Notes under the pieces: model-generated
What the model was told of the DNA's origin: nothing
Seen by the model: only the letters and a program-made list of their open reading frames with translations
Database searches by the model: none
Origin: Rhodanobacter sp. MP7CTX1
GTDB lineage: Bacteria; Pseudomonadota; Gammaproteobacteria; Xanthomonadales; Rhodanobacteraceae
Length of the DNA: 64,000 bases
Assembly: GCF_014205795.1 (NCBI RefSeq)
Contig: NZ_JACHCN010000002.1
Coordinates: 1 to 64,000 of the forward strand
Direction: 5' to 3'
Translations under genes and position numbers: made by a program
Part shown: positions 16,026 through 25,739 of the stretch, piece after piece
How the letters are laid out: each line of letters begins with the position of its first letter
How positions within the stretch are numbered: position 1 is the first letter of the stretch

Positions 16026-18143
16026 TCAGGCAGTCACTCCTAAAGCAGGAAGCAATCGACCACTGCCCTCGGACAATGCGGCCAGATCCAGCACCAGCGC
16101 CAGTTGACCGTCGCCGGTGACGGTGGCGCCGGCGACACCGGGCACACCTTCGAATAGCGGCCCCAACGGCTTGACCATGACGTCTTCGCGCCCGATCACT
16201 TCGTGCACCAGACAGCCAAGGTGCAAATGACCGACGTGCAGCACCACCACATGGCTGCCACCGGGACCGTCGATCCCGGCCCAGCCGGCCAGATCGCCCA
16301 GCACCAGCGCACGCCCTCGATGCGCGGCAACGCGGCGACCATCGAGCGTGCGGTCTTGCGCCGCGTCGAGTTCGAATACTTCGCTGACATTGCCCAGCGG
16401 CAACGCAAACAGCCGATCACCGACGCGCACCATCAACACACGCAGGATCGCCAGCGTCAGCGGCACGGTCAGCTCCAGCGTGCTGCCATGACCCAGACGC
16501 GAGTGCACCTGCAAGGTGCCGCCCAGTTCAGCGACGCGCGTCTTGACCACGTCCATGCCGACGCCGCGACCTGAAATATCCGAGATGGTCGCGGCCGTGC
16601 TGAATCCGGGCCGGAAGATCAATTCATAGCATTCCATCTCGGACAAGCGCGACGCCTGCGCCGCATCGATCACGCCCTTCTCGAGCGCCTTGCGCCGCAG
16701 GACCTCCGGATCCATGCCGCGACCGTCGTCGCTCACTGCAATCACGATGCGTTCACCGCGCTGGCTTGCACTGAGACGCACGATACCCTTGCGTGGCTTG
16801 CCCACCCGTTCACGCTCGGCGGGGTCCTCCAGACCGTGATCGACTGCGTTGCGCAAGAGATGAACCAGCGGATCGGCCAGCGCCTCGACCAGGCTACGAT
16901 CCAGATCGGTGTCCTCACCCTCCTGCACCAGCTCGATATCTTTCCCAAGCTGCCGCGCAAGATCGCGCACGATGCGCGGGAACCGTTGAAACAGACGTCC
17001 AATCGGTTGCATGCGCATGCCGAGCACGGCGCTTTGCAGTTCGTCGGAAATTCGATCCAGCTCGTCGGCCGCCAACGCCAACGATTCGTCGTTGCTGCGT
17101 GCCGCCAGACTCAACATCCGGTTACGCAGCAAGACCAACTCACCCGCACGATTGACCAGCGCATCGAGCCGTGCGGTATCGACCCTCACCGTGGTCTCCG
17201 CCGCCGCCGCTGTCGGCTTCCCCGGTGCGGCTGTCTGTGTCGTGGCGGACACGGCTGGAGCCGTCGCCATTTCAACCGTTGCAGCGGGTACAGGCGCCGG
17301 TGCCGATGCGACGGCTACCGGCAGTTGCGCCACTGCCGGCTGACTGCCGGGAAGCCCACCTTTGCCATGCAAGTTATCCAGCAAGGCCTCGAACTCGTCG
17401 TCGCCGATTGCACCAGCGGGCTGGGCTTTGGCGACCGTGACTGCTGCAGCACCGGGCACCGCGCCCTTGCCATGGATGCTGTCCAGCAATGCTTCGAATT
17501 CGTCCTCACCGATTCGCTCATCGTTTTTGATCGGCGCAGCGGAAGCCGGCGCTGTTCCTGGTGCGCCACCCTGACCATAGAGGCTATCCAGCAAGGCCTC
17601 GAATTCGTTGTGACTGATATTGCCCTTTGCGCTGTCGGTTGTCGCCGGCTGCGGCCCGCGCACTTCCTGAAGCATGGCTTCGAACGCCTGCTCGACCGAA
17701 TCGACGCCATCCAGCGGCGCGACGACGGCTGCGCTCTGGATGGCCATTGGTCTGGCAACCGGAGGCAACAGCCGCTCAAGCAGTCCCGGCGGTGGCGACG
17801 CCATCGTTGTGCCGTTGGCCAGCGCCTCCATCATGCCATTGAGCAAGTCCAGCGCTTCAAGCAGCGCGTCCATTTGCGCAGGCCCCAGCACCAGCGTCGC
17901 CTTGCGCGCCTCGTTGAGCAATTCCTCCGCGCAATGGCATAGCTGCACCATCGGATCGATCGCTAGAAAGCCTGCGCCACCCTTGACGGTGTGGAAAACA
18001 CGAAACACCGCGTTCAACAGCTCACGATCCAGCGGCGACGTTTCCAGCTGGATCAGTTGTTCGCCCAGCCGTAGCACCAATTCACCGGCCTCGACCAGGA
18101 AATCGTCGCGTAATTCGCTGTCCAGAGAAGGATCCATCAGCAT
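16026..18143 (-). CDS. cheA: Chemotaxis histidine kinase CheA (flagellar F6-type) with triple linker repeat
   Basis: 705 residues. An Hpt domain holds phospho-acceptor His51 (RVFHTVKGGAGF). A long linker contains three copies of EFEALLD(S/N)(L/I)(H/Y)G(K/Q)G at about residues 175-264. Dimerisation, HATPase (LVHLLRNAVDHGLE; GRGVGMDVV) and CheW-like domains follow. It should phosphorylate the adjacent CheY. The linker repeats resemble those of Pseudomonas CheA and may bind ParP/ParC or CheY. The start has GGAG 11 nt upstream; an ATG two codons later is possible. Confidence 0.96.
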   Translation of the reverse strand: MLMDPSLDSELRDDFLVEAGELVLRLGEQLIQLETSPLDRELLNAVFRVFHTVKGGAGFLAIDPMVQLCHCAEELLNEARKATLVLGPAQMDALLEALDLLNGMMEALANGTTMASPPPGLLERLLPPVARPMAIQSAAVVAPLDGVDSVEQAFEAMLQEVRGPQPATTDSAKGNISHNEFEALLDSLYGQGGAPGTAPASAAPIKNDERIGEDEFEALLDSIHGKGAVPGAAAVTVAKAQPAGAIGDDEFEALLDNLHGKGGLPGSQPAVAQLPVAVASAPAPVPAATVEMATAPAVSATTQTAAPGKPTAAAAETTVRVDTARLDALVNRAGELVLLRNRMLSLAARSNDESLALAADELDRISDELQSAVLGMRMQPIGRLFQRFPRIVRDLARQLGKDIELVQEGEDTDLDRSLVEALADPLVHLLRNAVDHGLEDPAERERVGKPRKGIVRLSASQRGERIVIAVSDDGRGMDPEVLRRKALEKGVIDAAQASRLSEMECYELIFRPGFSTAATISDISGRGVGMDVVKTRVAELGGTLQVHSRLGHGSTLELTVPLTLAILRVLMVRVGDRLFALPLGNVSEVFELDAAQDRTLDGRRVAAHRGRALVLGDLAGWAGIDGPGGSHVVVLHVGHLHLGCLVHEVIGREDVMVKPLGPLFEGVPGVAGATVTGDGQLALVLDLAALSEGSGRLLPALGVTA
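17350..17620 (-). other. Three in-gene repeats encoding FEALLD linker motifs in cheA
   Basis: Three ~50-residue units each carry E-F-E-A-L-L-D followed by a (Y/H)G(K/Q)G turn and a Pro/Ala-rich spacer. They fall between the Hpt and dimerisation domains, where P2 would be. The spacers diverge more than the cores, as expected for short linear binding motifs under selection. Confidence 0.85.
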
Positions 18144-18162
18144 CTGCCCATTCGCTCCGCGA

Positions 18163-18807
18163 CTAGAATCCGAACTCGCTGAGCAAACGATCGGCCTCGT
18201 CCTGACTCGACACCTTGGCCGCCGCAATCGGCGCCTCGCCGCCAGCCAGCGCACCGGTCAGGCGTACCAGCTCGAGCAATGACGTTTCGACACTCTCGAT
18301 GAAGCCAACCACTTTCTTGATGCGCTGGCCAGAAAGGTCCTGCCAGGACTGCGCCATGACCATATCGTCGAGACCGTCGCAGCAGCGCTCGGCAAATGCC
18401 TGCGCCTGTCGTGCGAGCACGGTGGCCGAATCATTCTTGTTGTCATTGAAGTCGAGCACTTCGGCAGCGTTGCGCGACAAGGCATCGGCTTCAGGACGCA
18501 TGCGCTCGGCAAAGTCCAGGCTGCGGTGTGCCGCCTTGGCGCTCATGTCCAGCACTTCGACCAGGTGCTTGCGGGCATCGGCCATGCTGCCGGGCACGCC
18601 TTCGAACGCCAGCTCGCCGCCGAGGCGACGCACCGCACCGTGGAGATCGCGGGCAAGCAATCCCAGTGCGCGGAAAAGATGCTGCTCGCGCTGGCGCACC
18701 ATGGTGTCCAGCGCCTGTTCGAACGCCGCGCCGTCTTCGCTGTTGAGCAGCGCAAGCACTTCTTCGGGCATGTTGTCGCCTTCCACCTCAGGCATCACGG
18801 CGCTCAT
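18163..18807 (-). CDS. cheZ: Chemotaxis protein phosphatase CheZ
   Basis: 214 residues. CheZ speeds dephosphorylation of CheY-P. The long helical body contains the catalytic-loop region [16 protein letters not shown] with the conserved glutamine. The C-terminus [15 protein letters not shown] is the CheY-docking helix. It is coupled to cheY by ATGA. Its presence marks this operon, not the che2-like one, as the motor-control pathway. Confidence 0.97.
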   Translation of the reverse strand: MSAVMPEVEGDNMPEEVLALLNSEDGAAFEQALDTMVRQREQHLFRALGLLARDLHGAVRRLGGELAFEGVPGSMADARKHLVEVLDMSAKAAHRSLDFAERMRPEADALSRNAAEVLDFNDNKNDSATVLARQAQAFAERCCDGLDDMVMAQSWQDLSGQRIKKVVGFIESVETSLLELVRLTGALAGGEAPIAAAKVSSQDEADRLLSEFGF

Positions 18808-19211
18808 GCGGAAGCTCCGCTGGCGGCCAGGCGCTCAAAGATCTTCTCCAGCTTCTCGCGCAACGTGATCGCGGTGAAGGGCTTGACGATATAACCGTTC
18901 ACACCGGCCTGGGCGGCAGCGATGATCTGCTCGCGATTGTTTTCTGCGGTGACCATCAGCACGGGCAGTCCTTTGAATTTCGGTTCGGCGCGAATCGCAC
19001 GCAGCAAGTCGATGCCGGTCATGTTGGGCATGTTCCAGTCCGTAACGACCATGTCGAAGGAGCTCGCGCGCAGCATCGTCAACGCGTTGTTGCCGTCGTC
19101 CGCTTCCTGGATCAGCGGATTGCTGAATCCGAGTTCCACCAACAGGTTGCGAACGATCCGCCGCATGGTGGAGAAATCATCGACCACCAGAATTTTCATG
19201 TTCTTGTCCAA
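18804..19211 (-). CDS. cheY: Chemotaxis response regulator CheY (motor-binding)
   Basis: 135 residues counted from a TTG preceded by GGAGAG at 9 nt; an ATG four codons later has no such site. Acidic pair Asp11/Asp12, phospho-acceptor Asp58 ([11 protein letters not shown]), switch Thr (VLMVTAEN) and Lys (YIVKPF) match enteric CheY closely, so it is the likely FliM-binding regulator. The 218-nt gap to fliA holds no gene and no convincing sigma-28 or sigma-54 site. Confidence 0.96.
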   Translation of the reverse strand: MDKNMKILVVDDFSTMRRIVRNLLVELGFSNPLIQEADDGNNALTMLRASSFDMVVTDWNMPNMTGIDLLRAIRAEPKFKGLPVLMVTAENNREQIIAAAQAGVNGYIVKPFTAITLREKLEKIFERLAASGASA

Positions 19212-19429
19212 ACACTTCTCTCCGCTAGTTCCGCCCTGGACGATTCAGGCAGCACATAAAAAATCAAGACAAGCGGTCTGGACCCGTCACCGGTGCGAGA
19301 CCACCGTTGAACTGATGGCGACGCAAACCTCGGCTTTCGATGCAGTACCTGTGCCGCTCGTCACCATGATTGTTGCTTTGTATTTCTTGCACGTTTACTT
19401 GTGCTGACGGTGCGGTGATTCACCCGTTG

Positions 19430-20170
19430 CTATTCGTCGTCGCGCCAGGCGCTCATCCGCGAACGCAGGCGTATCAAGGCCTGGCCGTGAATCTGGCAGA
19501 CCCGCGACTCGGTCACGCCCAGCACCAATCCAATCTCCTTCAGGTTCAATTCCTGTTCGTAGTACAACGACATCACCAACTGTTCGCGGTCGGGCAAGGT
19601 GGTGATCGCCTTGACCAACGCAGCCTTCATTCCACTGCGCTCGATTCGTTCCTGCGGACTCAGGCCATCCTGGTCCATGACATCCATCGCCCCACCACCG
19701 TCGCCTTCACCATCGTCAGGCGCGGTCAAGCTCAGCAACCTTGCGCTGGCCGCATCGGCCAGCACCTGGTGGTACTCATCAACGCTGATGCCCAGCCGCC
19801 GCATGACCTCGGCACTCTCGGCGTCCGCGCCTGTCTCGTTTTCAATCTGCCGCACCACTTCAGCCACTTCGCGAACCTTGCGATGCACCGATCGCGGGGT
19901 CCAGTCGGTACGCCTGAGTTCGTCAAGCATCGCGCCACGAATCCGAATACCTGCGTAGGTCTCGAAACTCGCCGAACGATCGGTGGCGAAATTGCGCGCG
20001 GCCTCAAGCAAACCGATCATGCCGGCCTGCACCAGGTCACCCACATCCACGCTCGGCGGCAATCGCCCCATCAGGTGGTAGGCAATGCGTCGCACGAGCG
20101 GCGCATGCTGGCGTACCAGTTGATCGGCATCTTCGCGTTGCAGTTGCAGGTATTCCGAAGCCACGCTCAT
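19430..20170 (-). CDS. fliA: Flagellar sigma factor FliA (sigma-28)
   Basis: 246 residues with regions 2 (DLVQAGMIGLLEAARNF ... FETYAGIRIRGAMLDELR), 3 and 4 (PDREQLVMSLYYEQELNLKEIGLVLGVTESRVCQIHGQAL) of FliA. It directs transcription of late genes; at least seven sites of its consensus type are visible in this window. FlgM, its anti-sigma factor, is at 63239-63553. The start is 2 nt after the fleN stop with a GGGTGGTGAGA leader. It follows fleN in the same operon, as in Pseudomonas. Confidence 0.97.
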   Translation of the reverse strand: MSVASEYLQLQREDADQLVRQHAPLVRRIAYHLMGRLPPSVDVGDLVQAGMIGLLEAARNFATDRSASFETYAGIRIRGAMLDELRRTDWTPRSVHRKVREVAEVVRQIENETGADAESAEVMRRLGISVDEYHQVLADAASARLLSLTAPDDGEGDGGGAMDVMDQDGLSPQERIERSGMKAALVKAITTLPDREQLVMSLYYEQELNLKEIGLVLGVTESRVCQIHGQALIRLRSRMSAWRDDE

Positions 20171-20172
20171 TC

Positions 20173-21117
20173 TCACCACCCCGTAACCGGTTCGCTCTGA
20201 CCACTGAAAAAGGCGATCCGACCAATGTCCGAATACATGGGTTGCCCCCATGTATCGACAGCACTCGCCAATTGCTTGAATCCCATTGCTGAACGGCTGG
20301 AGGGCCACAGATCCACGACCGCGCTCTGGCGACGAATCGCCTGCCGCAGCCGCTCGTCGTGCGGCACCATGCCCATGAAGTCAAGCGCCACATCAAGGAA
20401 TCGCTCGCTCACACGAGCCAGCTTCTCGTAGAGGCGCCGCGCCTCACCGGCATGACGCACCATATTGGCGACGACATGGAATCGCCGCACGCCGAAATCC
20501 TGACTGAGGATCTTGATCAAGGCGTAGGCATCCGTCAGCGAGGCGGGCTCGTCGCAGACCACGACCACGACGTCGTCGGCCGCGGCCGCGAACATCGCCA
20601 CGTTGTCCGATACCCCGGCTGCGGTATCCACGACCAGATACTCCGGCGGCAGAATCAGCTCATCGAAGGCACGTATGACCGCCGCATGCTCGCCGTTGCA
20701 CAACTGGGCCAAGCGGCGCGCGCCCGATCCGCCAGGAATCACCTTCAGCCCATGCGGACCGGTGATGATCAGGTCCTGCAAGGTGCAGTTGCCTTCGAGC
20801 ATGTGCCCGACGTGCCGTAACGGCGTCAGACCCAACTGCACGTCAACGTTGGCGACGCTCATGTCCCCGTCGAGCAGCATCACGTCGTGGCCGGCCATCG
20901 ACATCGCCATCGCGAGGTTGACGGCGATCGTGGTCTTGCCCACGCCGCCCTTGCCTGCCGCTACGGCCAACGTGCGGGTTGTGCGCCGCGGTGGCGTCAT
21001 CGCGTGCAGGCTGGCCGCCTGATGAAAGAGTTCAGCCTCACGCGGGCGCACGCGCGCCGGCGTCGGAAATAAATTCTGCAAGCCCCAAGCCTGATCCACC
21101 GTCACTGCCCCGTTCAT
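20173..21117 (-). CDS. fleN: Flagellar number regulator FleN (FlhG), MinD-like ATPase
   Basis: 314 residues. A DQA-type activation segment (VDQAWGLQNL) lies at residues 7-16, then the deviant Walker A KGGVGKT at 56-62, LLDGDMSVANVDVQLGL and DTAAGVSDNV. It restrains FleQ and FlhF so that few flagella form. The N-terminal extension before the P-loop (~50 residues) is somewhat long. It overlaps flhF by ATGA. Confidence 0.95.
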   Translation of the reverse strand: MNGAVTVDQAWGLQNLFPTPARVRPREAELFHQAASLHAMTPPRRTTRTLAVAAGKGGVGKTTIAVNLAMAMSMAGHDVMLLDGDMSVANVDVQLGLTPLRHVGHMLEGNCTLQDLIITGPHGLKVIPGGSGARRLAQLCNGEHAAVIRAFDELILPPEYLVVDTAAGVSDNVAMFAAAADDVVVVVCDEPASLTDAYALIKILSQDFGVRRFHVVANMVRHAGEARRLYEKLARVSERFLDVALDFMGMVPHDERLRQAIRRQSAVVDLWPSSRSAMGFKQLASAVDTWGQPMYSDIGRIAFFSGQSEPVTGW

Positions 21118-22343
21118 AGACTGGCTACCGCCAGCCCAAATCGATCGGCCATTTCCACATCGTCGGCCGCTGCAGTCAGTCGCCGCTGAACCTGTGCGGC
21201 ACGGCACACGAGTACGCGTGCATCGGCGGCACTGATGTCTTCGGGCACGCGCTGCCCGTCGGTGGTGCAGTCCAGCGCCAGGCGGTAGCGGATCAGCACC
21301 GACAACACGCCGCCCAGGCTGGGTGCTTCGTCCAGCTTGGTCACGATGCAGGCTTGCGGCTTCATCGGCAGATAAGCGCGTACCGATTCGTCCAGCGACG
21401 AGGCCTGCGCATTTGCCGCCAGAACCAGGTAAGCGCGCAGCGGATGGGCACCATGGGCACCGGCCTCGCGCAGGACATCCATTTGTTGTTCCAGGCGCGG
21501 ATCGTTGCCAGCCACTCCGGCGGTGTCGACCAGCACGGTGTGGTGGTCACGCAGACTATCGAGTGCTTGCGCCAGACTGGCCGCATCATGCGCCGGATGG
21601 ACACGCACGCCGAGCAGGCGACCGTAGTGCTCCAGCTGCGCGGCAGCGCCGATGCGGTAATGATCGGTACTGACCAACGCTACTTTCGCCGGGCCGTGGC
21701 GCAATACCGCACGCGCCGCCAGTTTGGCAATCGTGGTGGTCTTGCCGACGCCCGTCGGACCCACCAGCGCTGTCATGCCACCGGTCTCGGCCAGATCGCG
21801 GCCGCTCACCTTGAGACTTCTGCTGAGCAAGCCAAGCGGCAAATAACGCGCCTGGTCGGCGCTTAGTTGCTCAGGCAGTTCTTCGACGAGTTTGCGTGCC
21901 ACATCCGGCTCGATGCCCAGTCGCGTCATGTCGCGCAGCACGCGAGCACGCATCGGGCGGCGGCGTTCCATATCGTTCCAGGCGAGGCTGGACAGTTGCT
22001 GCTCCAGCAACTCGCGCAAGCCGCCCATCTCGACCCGCATGCGGGCCGCCTCGAGCACGCCCTGCTCGACGATCGGTTGCAGCATAGCCACTTCGCTGGG
22101 CGCCACCGGCATCGGCGGCGGCGTAGCGGCATGCACGCGCTTGTCGCCCACGGTCTCCGGCATCGGGGCGCCGTGCCTGGCTGCTTCGCGAATCAGAGTT
22201 TCGTCGTAGTCGACGGCAGCGATGATTTCAATGCCGTCTTCAAGACGCCGCGTGGAGAGAATCACCGCATCGGCACCCTGCTCTGCGCGAACTTCGCGCA
22301 TGGCTTGCCGCATATCGTTGGCGAGGAAGCGCTTGATCTTCAT
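21114..22343 (-). CDS. flhF: Polar flagellar placement GTPase FlhF
   Basis: 409 residues from MKIKRFLANDMRQAM, the conserved FlhF N-terminus; a longer in-frame start 66 nt upstream lacks a ribosome site. The SRP-type GTPase domain has G1 (GPTGVGKTTT, about 195-204), ALVSTDHYRIGAAAQL and VDTAG. It marks the pole at which the flagellum is built, so the window implies polar flagellation. A 128-nt gap, with no other gene, separates it from flhA. Confidence 0.94.
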   Translation of the reverse strand: MKIKRFLANDMRQAMREVRAEQGADAVILSTRRLEDGIEIIAAVDYDETLIREAARHGAPMPETVGDKRVHAATPPPMPVAPSEVAMLQPIVEQGVLEAARMRVEMGGLRELLEQQLSSLAWNDMERRRPMRARVLRDMTRLGIEPDVARKLVEELPEQLSADQARYLPLGLLSRSLKVSGRDLAETGGMTALVGPTGVGKTTTIAKLAARAVLRHGPAKVALVSTDHYRIGAAAQLEHYGRLLGVRVHPAHDAASLAQALDSLRDHHTVLVDTAGVAGNDPRLEQQMDVLREAGAHGAHPLRAYLVLAANAQASSLDESVRAYLPMKPQACIVTKLDEAPSLGGVLSVLIRYRLALDCTTDGQRVPEDISAADARVLVCRAAQVQRRLTAAADDVEMADRFGLAVASL

Positions 22344-22471
22344 GAGCGACGCCCGCACCGGATGCCCGACGCGCACGACAACCGCGTCGCGCATGTCGTG
22401 GTTCGCCATATCACTTTTGAATTGTCACGCTTCATCCAGTGCTCCGCCATCTTCGCCACGCCAGCTTCAGT

Positions 22472-24562
22472 TCATCGACCCAGTGCCTGCACCAGCCTCA
22501 CTCGGCGGTTGTCCGGCACTTCGTTGTAAGCGAGTACATGCAGGTTCTGGGCCACATGGCGAGTGAACCTCGCGAGCCAAGGCCGCAGCTGGGGTTGCAC
22601 CAACAACACCGCCGGCTCGCCGCCCGCTTCTTGCCGCTGCGCCGCCTCGGCTACGCTCTTCTGCAAACGATCGGCCAGCCCTGGTTCCACGGCAGCGCCC
22701 GCCGCACCGCTGCTGGTGAGGGAACTGAGCAGAATCTGCTCCAGCTCCGGAGCTAGCGTCAGCACGGGAATTTCGGTGCCCAGACCGGCGATTTCCTGGA
22801 CGATCTGGCGGCCCAGCGCCACCCGTACCGACGCGGTCAAGGTGCCGGGATCCTGACTCTGCGCCGCATGCTCCGCCAAAGACTCGACGATGCTGCGCAT
22901 GTTGCGGATCGGCACCCGTTCGGCCAGCAGGTTTTGCAGCACCTTGACCACCACACCGAGCGGCAACCGCTTGGGAATCAGATCTTCGACCAACTTCGGC
23001 GCACTCGTCGCCAGGCGATCCAGCAACTGCTGCACGTCCTGATGACTGAGCAATTCGTGCGAATGGTTCTGCAGGATGTGCGACAGATGCGTTGCGATCA
23101 CCGTGGCTGGATCGACCACCGTGTAGCCCAGGCTTTGCGCGTGATCGCGCTGGTTGTTTTCAATCCATACCGCTTCCAGGCCAAATGCCGGGTCGCGCGT
23201 GCTCAGACCCTGCAACGTGCCATGCACACGACCCGGGTTGATCGCCATGAAGCGCTCCGTATAGACCTCCGCCTCGCCCATCGGTACGCCCATCAGGGCG
23301 ATGCGGTAGGTGTTCGGGCCCAGGTCCAGGTTGTCGCGGATATGCACGGCCGACATCAGAAAGCCCAGTTCCTGGGACAGCTTGCGGCGTACCGACTTGA
23401 TCCGCCCCATCAGCTCGCCGCCCTGGTTTTTGTCGACCAGTGGGATCAATCGATAGCCCACTTCCAGGCCGACTGGATCGACGCTGGCAACGTCCTCCCA
23501 GCCCAGTTCGAGCCGCTCGGTCGGTGTGGGTGCGGCCAGGGCAGCGGTGGCTGCGCTCGCCAGTTTGTTCTTCGCTTCGTGTTCGCGACGAACCATCAGC
23601 CAGGCGGCGCTACCGCAGGCAGCGGCCAGCGTCAGGAATGCGATGTTGGGCATGCCCGGGATCAATCCCATCACCGCAAGCACCACGCCGGCCACCGCAA
23701 GTGCGCGCGGCTGCGCGAATACCTGACCGATGACCTGCTTGCCCATATCCTGTGATTTGGACACGCGGGTAACAATCACCGCGGTGGCAACCGAGAGCAT
23801 CAGCGAAGGTACCTGCGCCACCAGGCCGTCACCGATGGTGAGCAACGTATAGGTGCGGGCCGCCTCGCCTGCCGACAGACCGTGCTGCATGATGCCGACG
23901 AAGAAGCCGCCGACGATGTTGATGACCAGGATCAGGATGCCGGCGGTAGCGTCACCGCGGACAAACTTGGAGGCACCGTCCATCGAGCCGTAGAAGTCCG
24001 CTTCCTCGCGAACTTCCTGGCGTCGTTCCCGTGCCTGATCCTGAGTCAACAGTCCGGCATTGAGGTCGGCATCGATCGCCATCTGTTTGCCAGGCATGGA
24101 ATCCAGCGTAAAGCGCGCGGTCACTTCCGACACGCGGGTGGCACCTTTGGTGATCACCACGAAGTTGATGATGGTGAGGATCGCGAACACCACCAGGCCG
24201 ACGGCAAAATTGCCACCGATGACGAATTCGCCGAACGCTTCAATTACCTTGCCTGCGGCACCGGGGCCGTCGTGACCATGCAGCAGCACCACGCGGGTCG
24301 AAGCGATATTCAGTGCGAGCCGCAACAGCGTCGCCATCAACACGACCGTGGGGAACGCAGCGAACTCCAGCGGTCGCATCACGTAAACCACCGCCAGCAG
24401 AATCACCAGCGACAGGGCGATGTTGAAGCTGAAAAGCATGTCCAGCACGAACGGTGGCAGCGGCAACATCAGCATCGCCAGCATCGCCAGCATGACGATC
24501 GGCGCGCCTGCGCCTCGGCGGGTTACCTGCTTGAATGTACTAAACGCTGATACTGCGGCCAT
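22472..24562 (-). CDS. flhA: Flagellar type III export apparatus protein FlhA
   Basis: 696 residues, normal for FlhA. Eight N-terminal membrane segments include the FHIPEP-type region (TRFTLDSMPGKQMAIDADLNA with neighbouring sequences). A large cytoplasmic domain forms the nonameric ring that docks export chaperones such as FliS and FliT. It follows flhB by 24 nt. All parts of the export gate (FlhA, FlhB, FliP, FliQ, FliR) are in this operon. Confidence 0.97.
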   Translation of the reverse strand: MAAVSAFSTFKQVTRRGAGAPIVMLAMLAMLMLPLPPFVLDMLFSFNIALSLVILLAVVYVMRPLEFAAFPTVVLMATLLRLALNIASTRVVLLHGHDGPGAAGKVIEAFGEFVIGGNFAVGLVVFAILTIINFVVITKGATRVSEVTARFTLDSMPGKQMAIDADLNAGLLTQDQARERRQEVREEADFYGSMDGASKFVRGDATAGILILVINIVGGFFVGIMQHGLSAGEAARTYTLLTIGDGLVAQVPSLMLSVATAVIVTRVSKSQDMGKQVIGQVFAQPRALAVAGVVLAVMGLIPGMPNIAFLTLAAACGSAAWLMVRREHEAKNKLASAATAALAAPTPTERLELGWEDVASVDPVGLEVGYRLIPLVDKNQGGELMGRIKSVRRKLSQELGFLMSAVHIRDNLDLGPNTYRIALMGVPMGEAEVYTERFMAINPGRVHGTLQGLSTRDPAFGLEAVWIENNQRDHAQSLGYTVVDPATVIATHLSHILQNHSHELLSHQDVQQLLDRLATSAPKLVEDLIPKRLPLGVVVKVLQNLLAERVPIRNMRSIVESLAEHAAQSQDPGTLTASVRVALGRQIVQEIAGLGTEIPVLTLAPELEQILLSSLTSSGAAGAAVEPGLADRLQKSVAEAAQRQEAGGEPAVLLVQPQLRPWLARFTRHVAQNLHVLAYNEVPDNRRVRLVQALGR

Positions 24563-24586
24563 GCCTGTATGCCCTGATGGTTTGAA

Positions 24587-25729
24587 TCACTGCGGTTCGC
24601 GGTAGCGGCCCTGGAGCTCCGGATCAATCTCCGGCTTTGGCAATACCGGTATGGGAGCGCCCTGTTCGGTCGCCTGTTTCAATTGATAGACATAGGCCAG
24701 GATCTGCGCCACGGCGGCATACAGCGCGGCGGGAATTTCCTGGCCGAGATGAGTGGTCGCATACAAGGCACGTGCCAACGGCGGCGCCTCGACCAATGGG
24801 ATGCGGTGGGCCGATGCCACCAGCCGAATCTGCTGGGCCACCACGTCCGCACCCTTGGCAACGACCCGCGGTGCGCGCATGCGATTCTCGTCGTACTTCA
24901 GCGCCACCGCGAAGTGGGTCGGGTTCACCACGACCACGTCGGCCTTGGGCAACTCCTGCATCATGCGTCGACGCGACAGCTGCTGCGCCACCTGACGGAT
25001 GCGCCCCTTCAACTCGGGGTTGCCGTCGGTGTCCTTGTGCTCGTCGCGCTGCTCCTGCTTGGTCATGCGGTGCCGGCGGTTGTAGTCAAAGCGCTGCCAC
25101 ACAGCATCGACGCCACCGATCACACCGAGCACCACCGCGAACAGCAAGCCCGCGTTGCCCAGCAAGGTCAGCATCTGCGCGATGCCGCTGCCGACCGTGC
25201 CGTTGCCGGTGGCAATCACGGCAGCCTCCTCATGGCGAAGCAGCAGTACCAGCGTGCCACCGATGAAGAGCAGCTTGAGCAGGGACTTGCTCAACTCGAC
25301 CAGGCTATTGAGCGAGAACATCTTGGCCACGCCGGCAATCGGGTCGAGTCGTCCGAAGTTTGGCTGCAGTGCCTGCACGCTGAAATTAAGGCCACCGAGC
25401 AACATCGGCTCAGCCAGCGCCGCTATGGCGGTCGCCGCGAAGATCGGCACCATCAACGCAACGGCTTCTCGCCCCGCGGTGGACAGCGCATGCAACGGCA
25501 GCCGGTCACTGAACAGGTCAGTGCGCGAGTAGCTCAGGCCCAACCGATAGATCTGTCGCGCATGTGCGTACATCATGCTGCCGCTCGACAGCATGGCGCT
25601 CACACCCGCCAACACCACCAGCGCACCGGAGAGATCTCGCGAACGTGGGACTTCGCCTTTTTCGCGCGCGTCTTCCAGGCGCTTTTCTGACGCCTGTTCG
25701 GTGCGATCTTCATTTTCGCCCTCTGCCAT
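24587..25729 (-). CDS. flhB: Flagellar export switch protein FlhB
   Basis: 380 residues. Four membrane segments, then a cytoplasmic domain with the self-cleavage motif NPTH at 269-272 (VVVNPTHFAVALKY). Cleavage switches export from rod-hook to filament substrates when FliK signals. A separate FlhB-tail homologue is encoded at 11669-11938. The gene lies 10 nt after fliR. Confidence 0.97.
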   Translation of the reverse strand: MAEGENEDRTEQASEKRLEDAREKGEVPRSRDLSGALVVLAGVSAMLSSGSMMYAHARQIYRLGLSYSRTDLFSDRLPLHALSTAGREAVALMVPIFAATAIAALAEPMLLGGLNFSVQALQPNFGRLDPIAGVAKMFSLNSLVELSKSLLKLLFIGGTLVLLLRHEEAAVIATGNGTVGSGIAQMLTLLGNAGLLFAVVLGVIGGVDAVWQRFDYNRRHRMTKQEQRDEHKDTDGNPELKGRIRQVAQQLSRRRMMQELPKADVVVVNPTHFAVALKYDENRMRAPRVVAKGADVVAQQIRLVASAHRIPLVEAPPLARALYATTHLGQEIPAALYAAVAQILAYVYQLKQATEQGAPIPVLPKPEIDPELQGRYREPQ

Positions 25730-25739
25730 GCCCTGCTCC

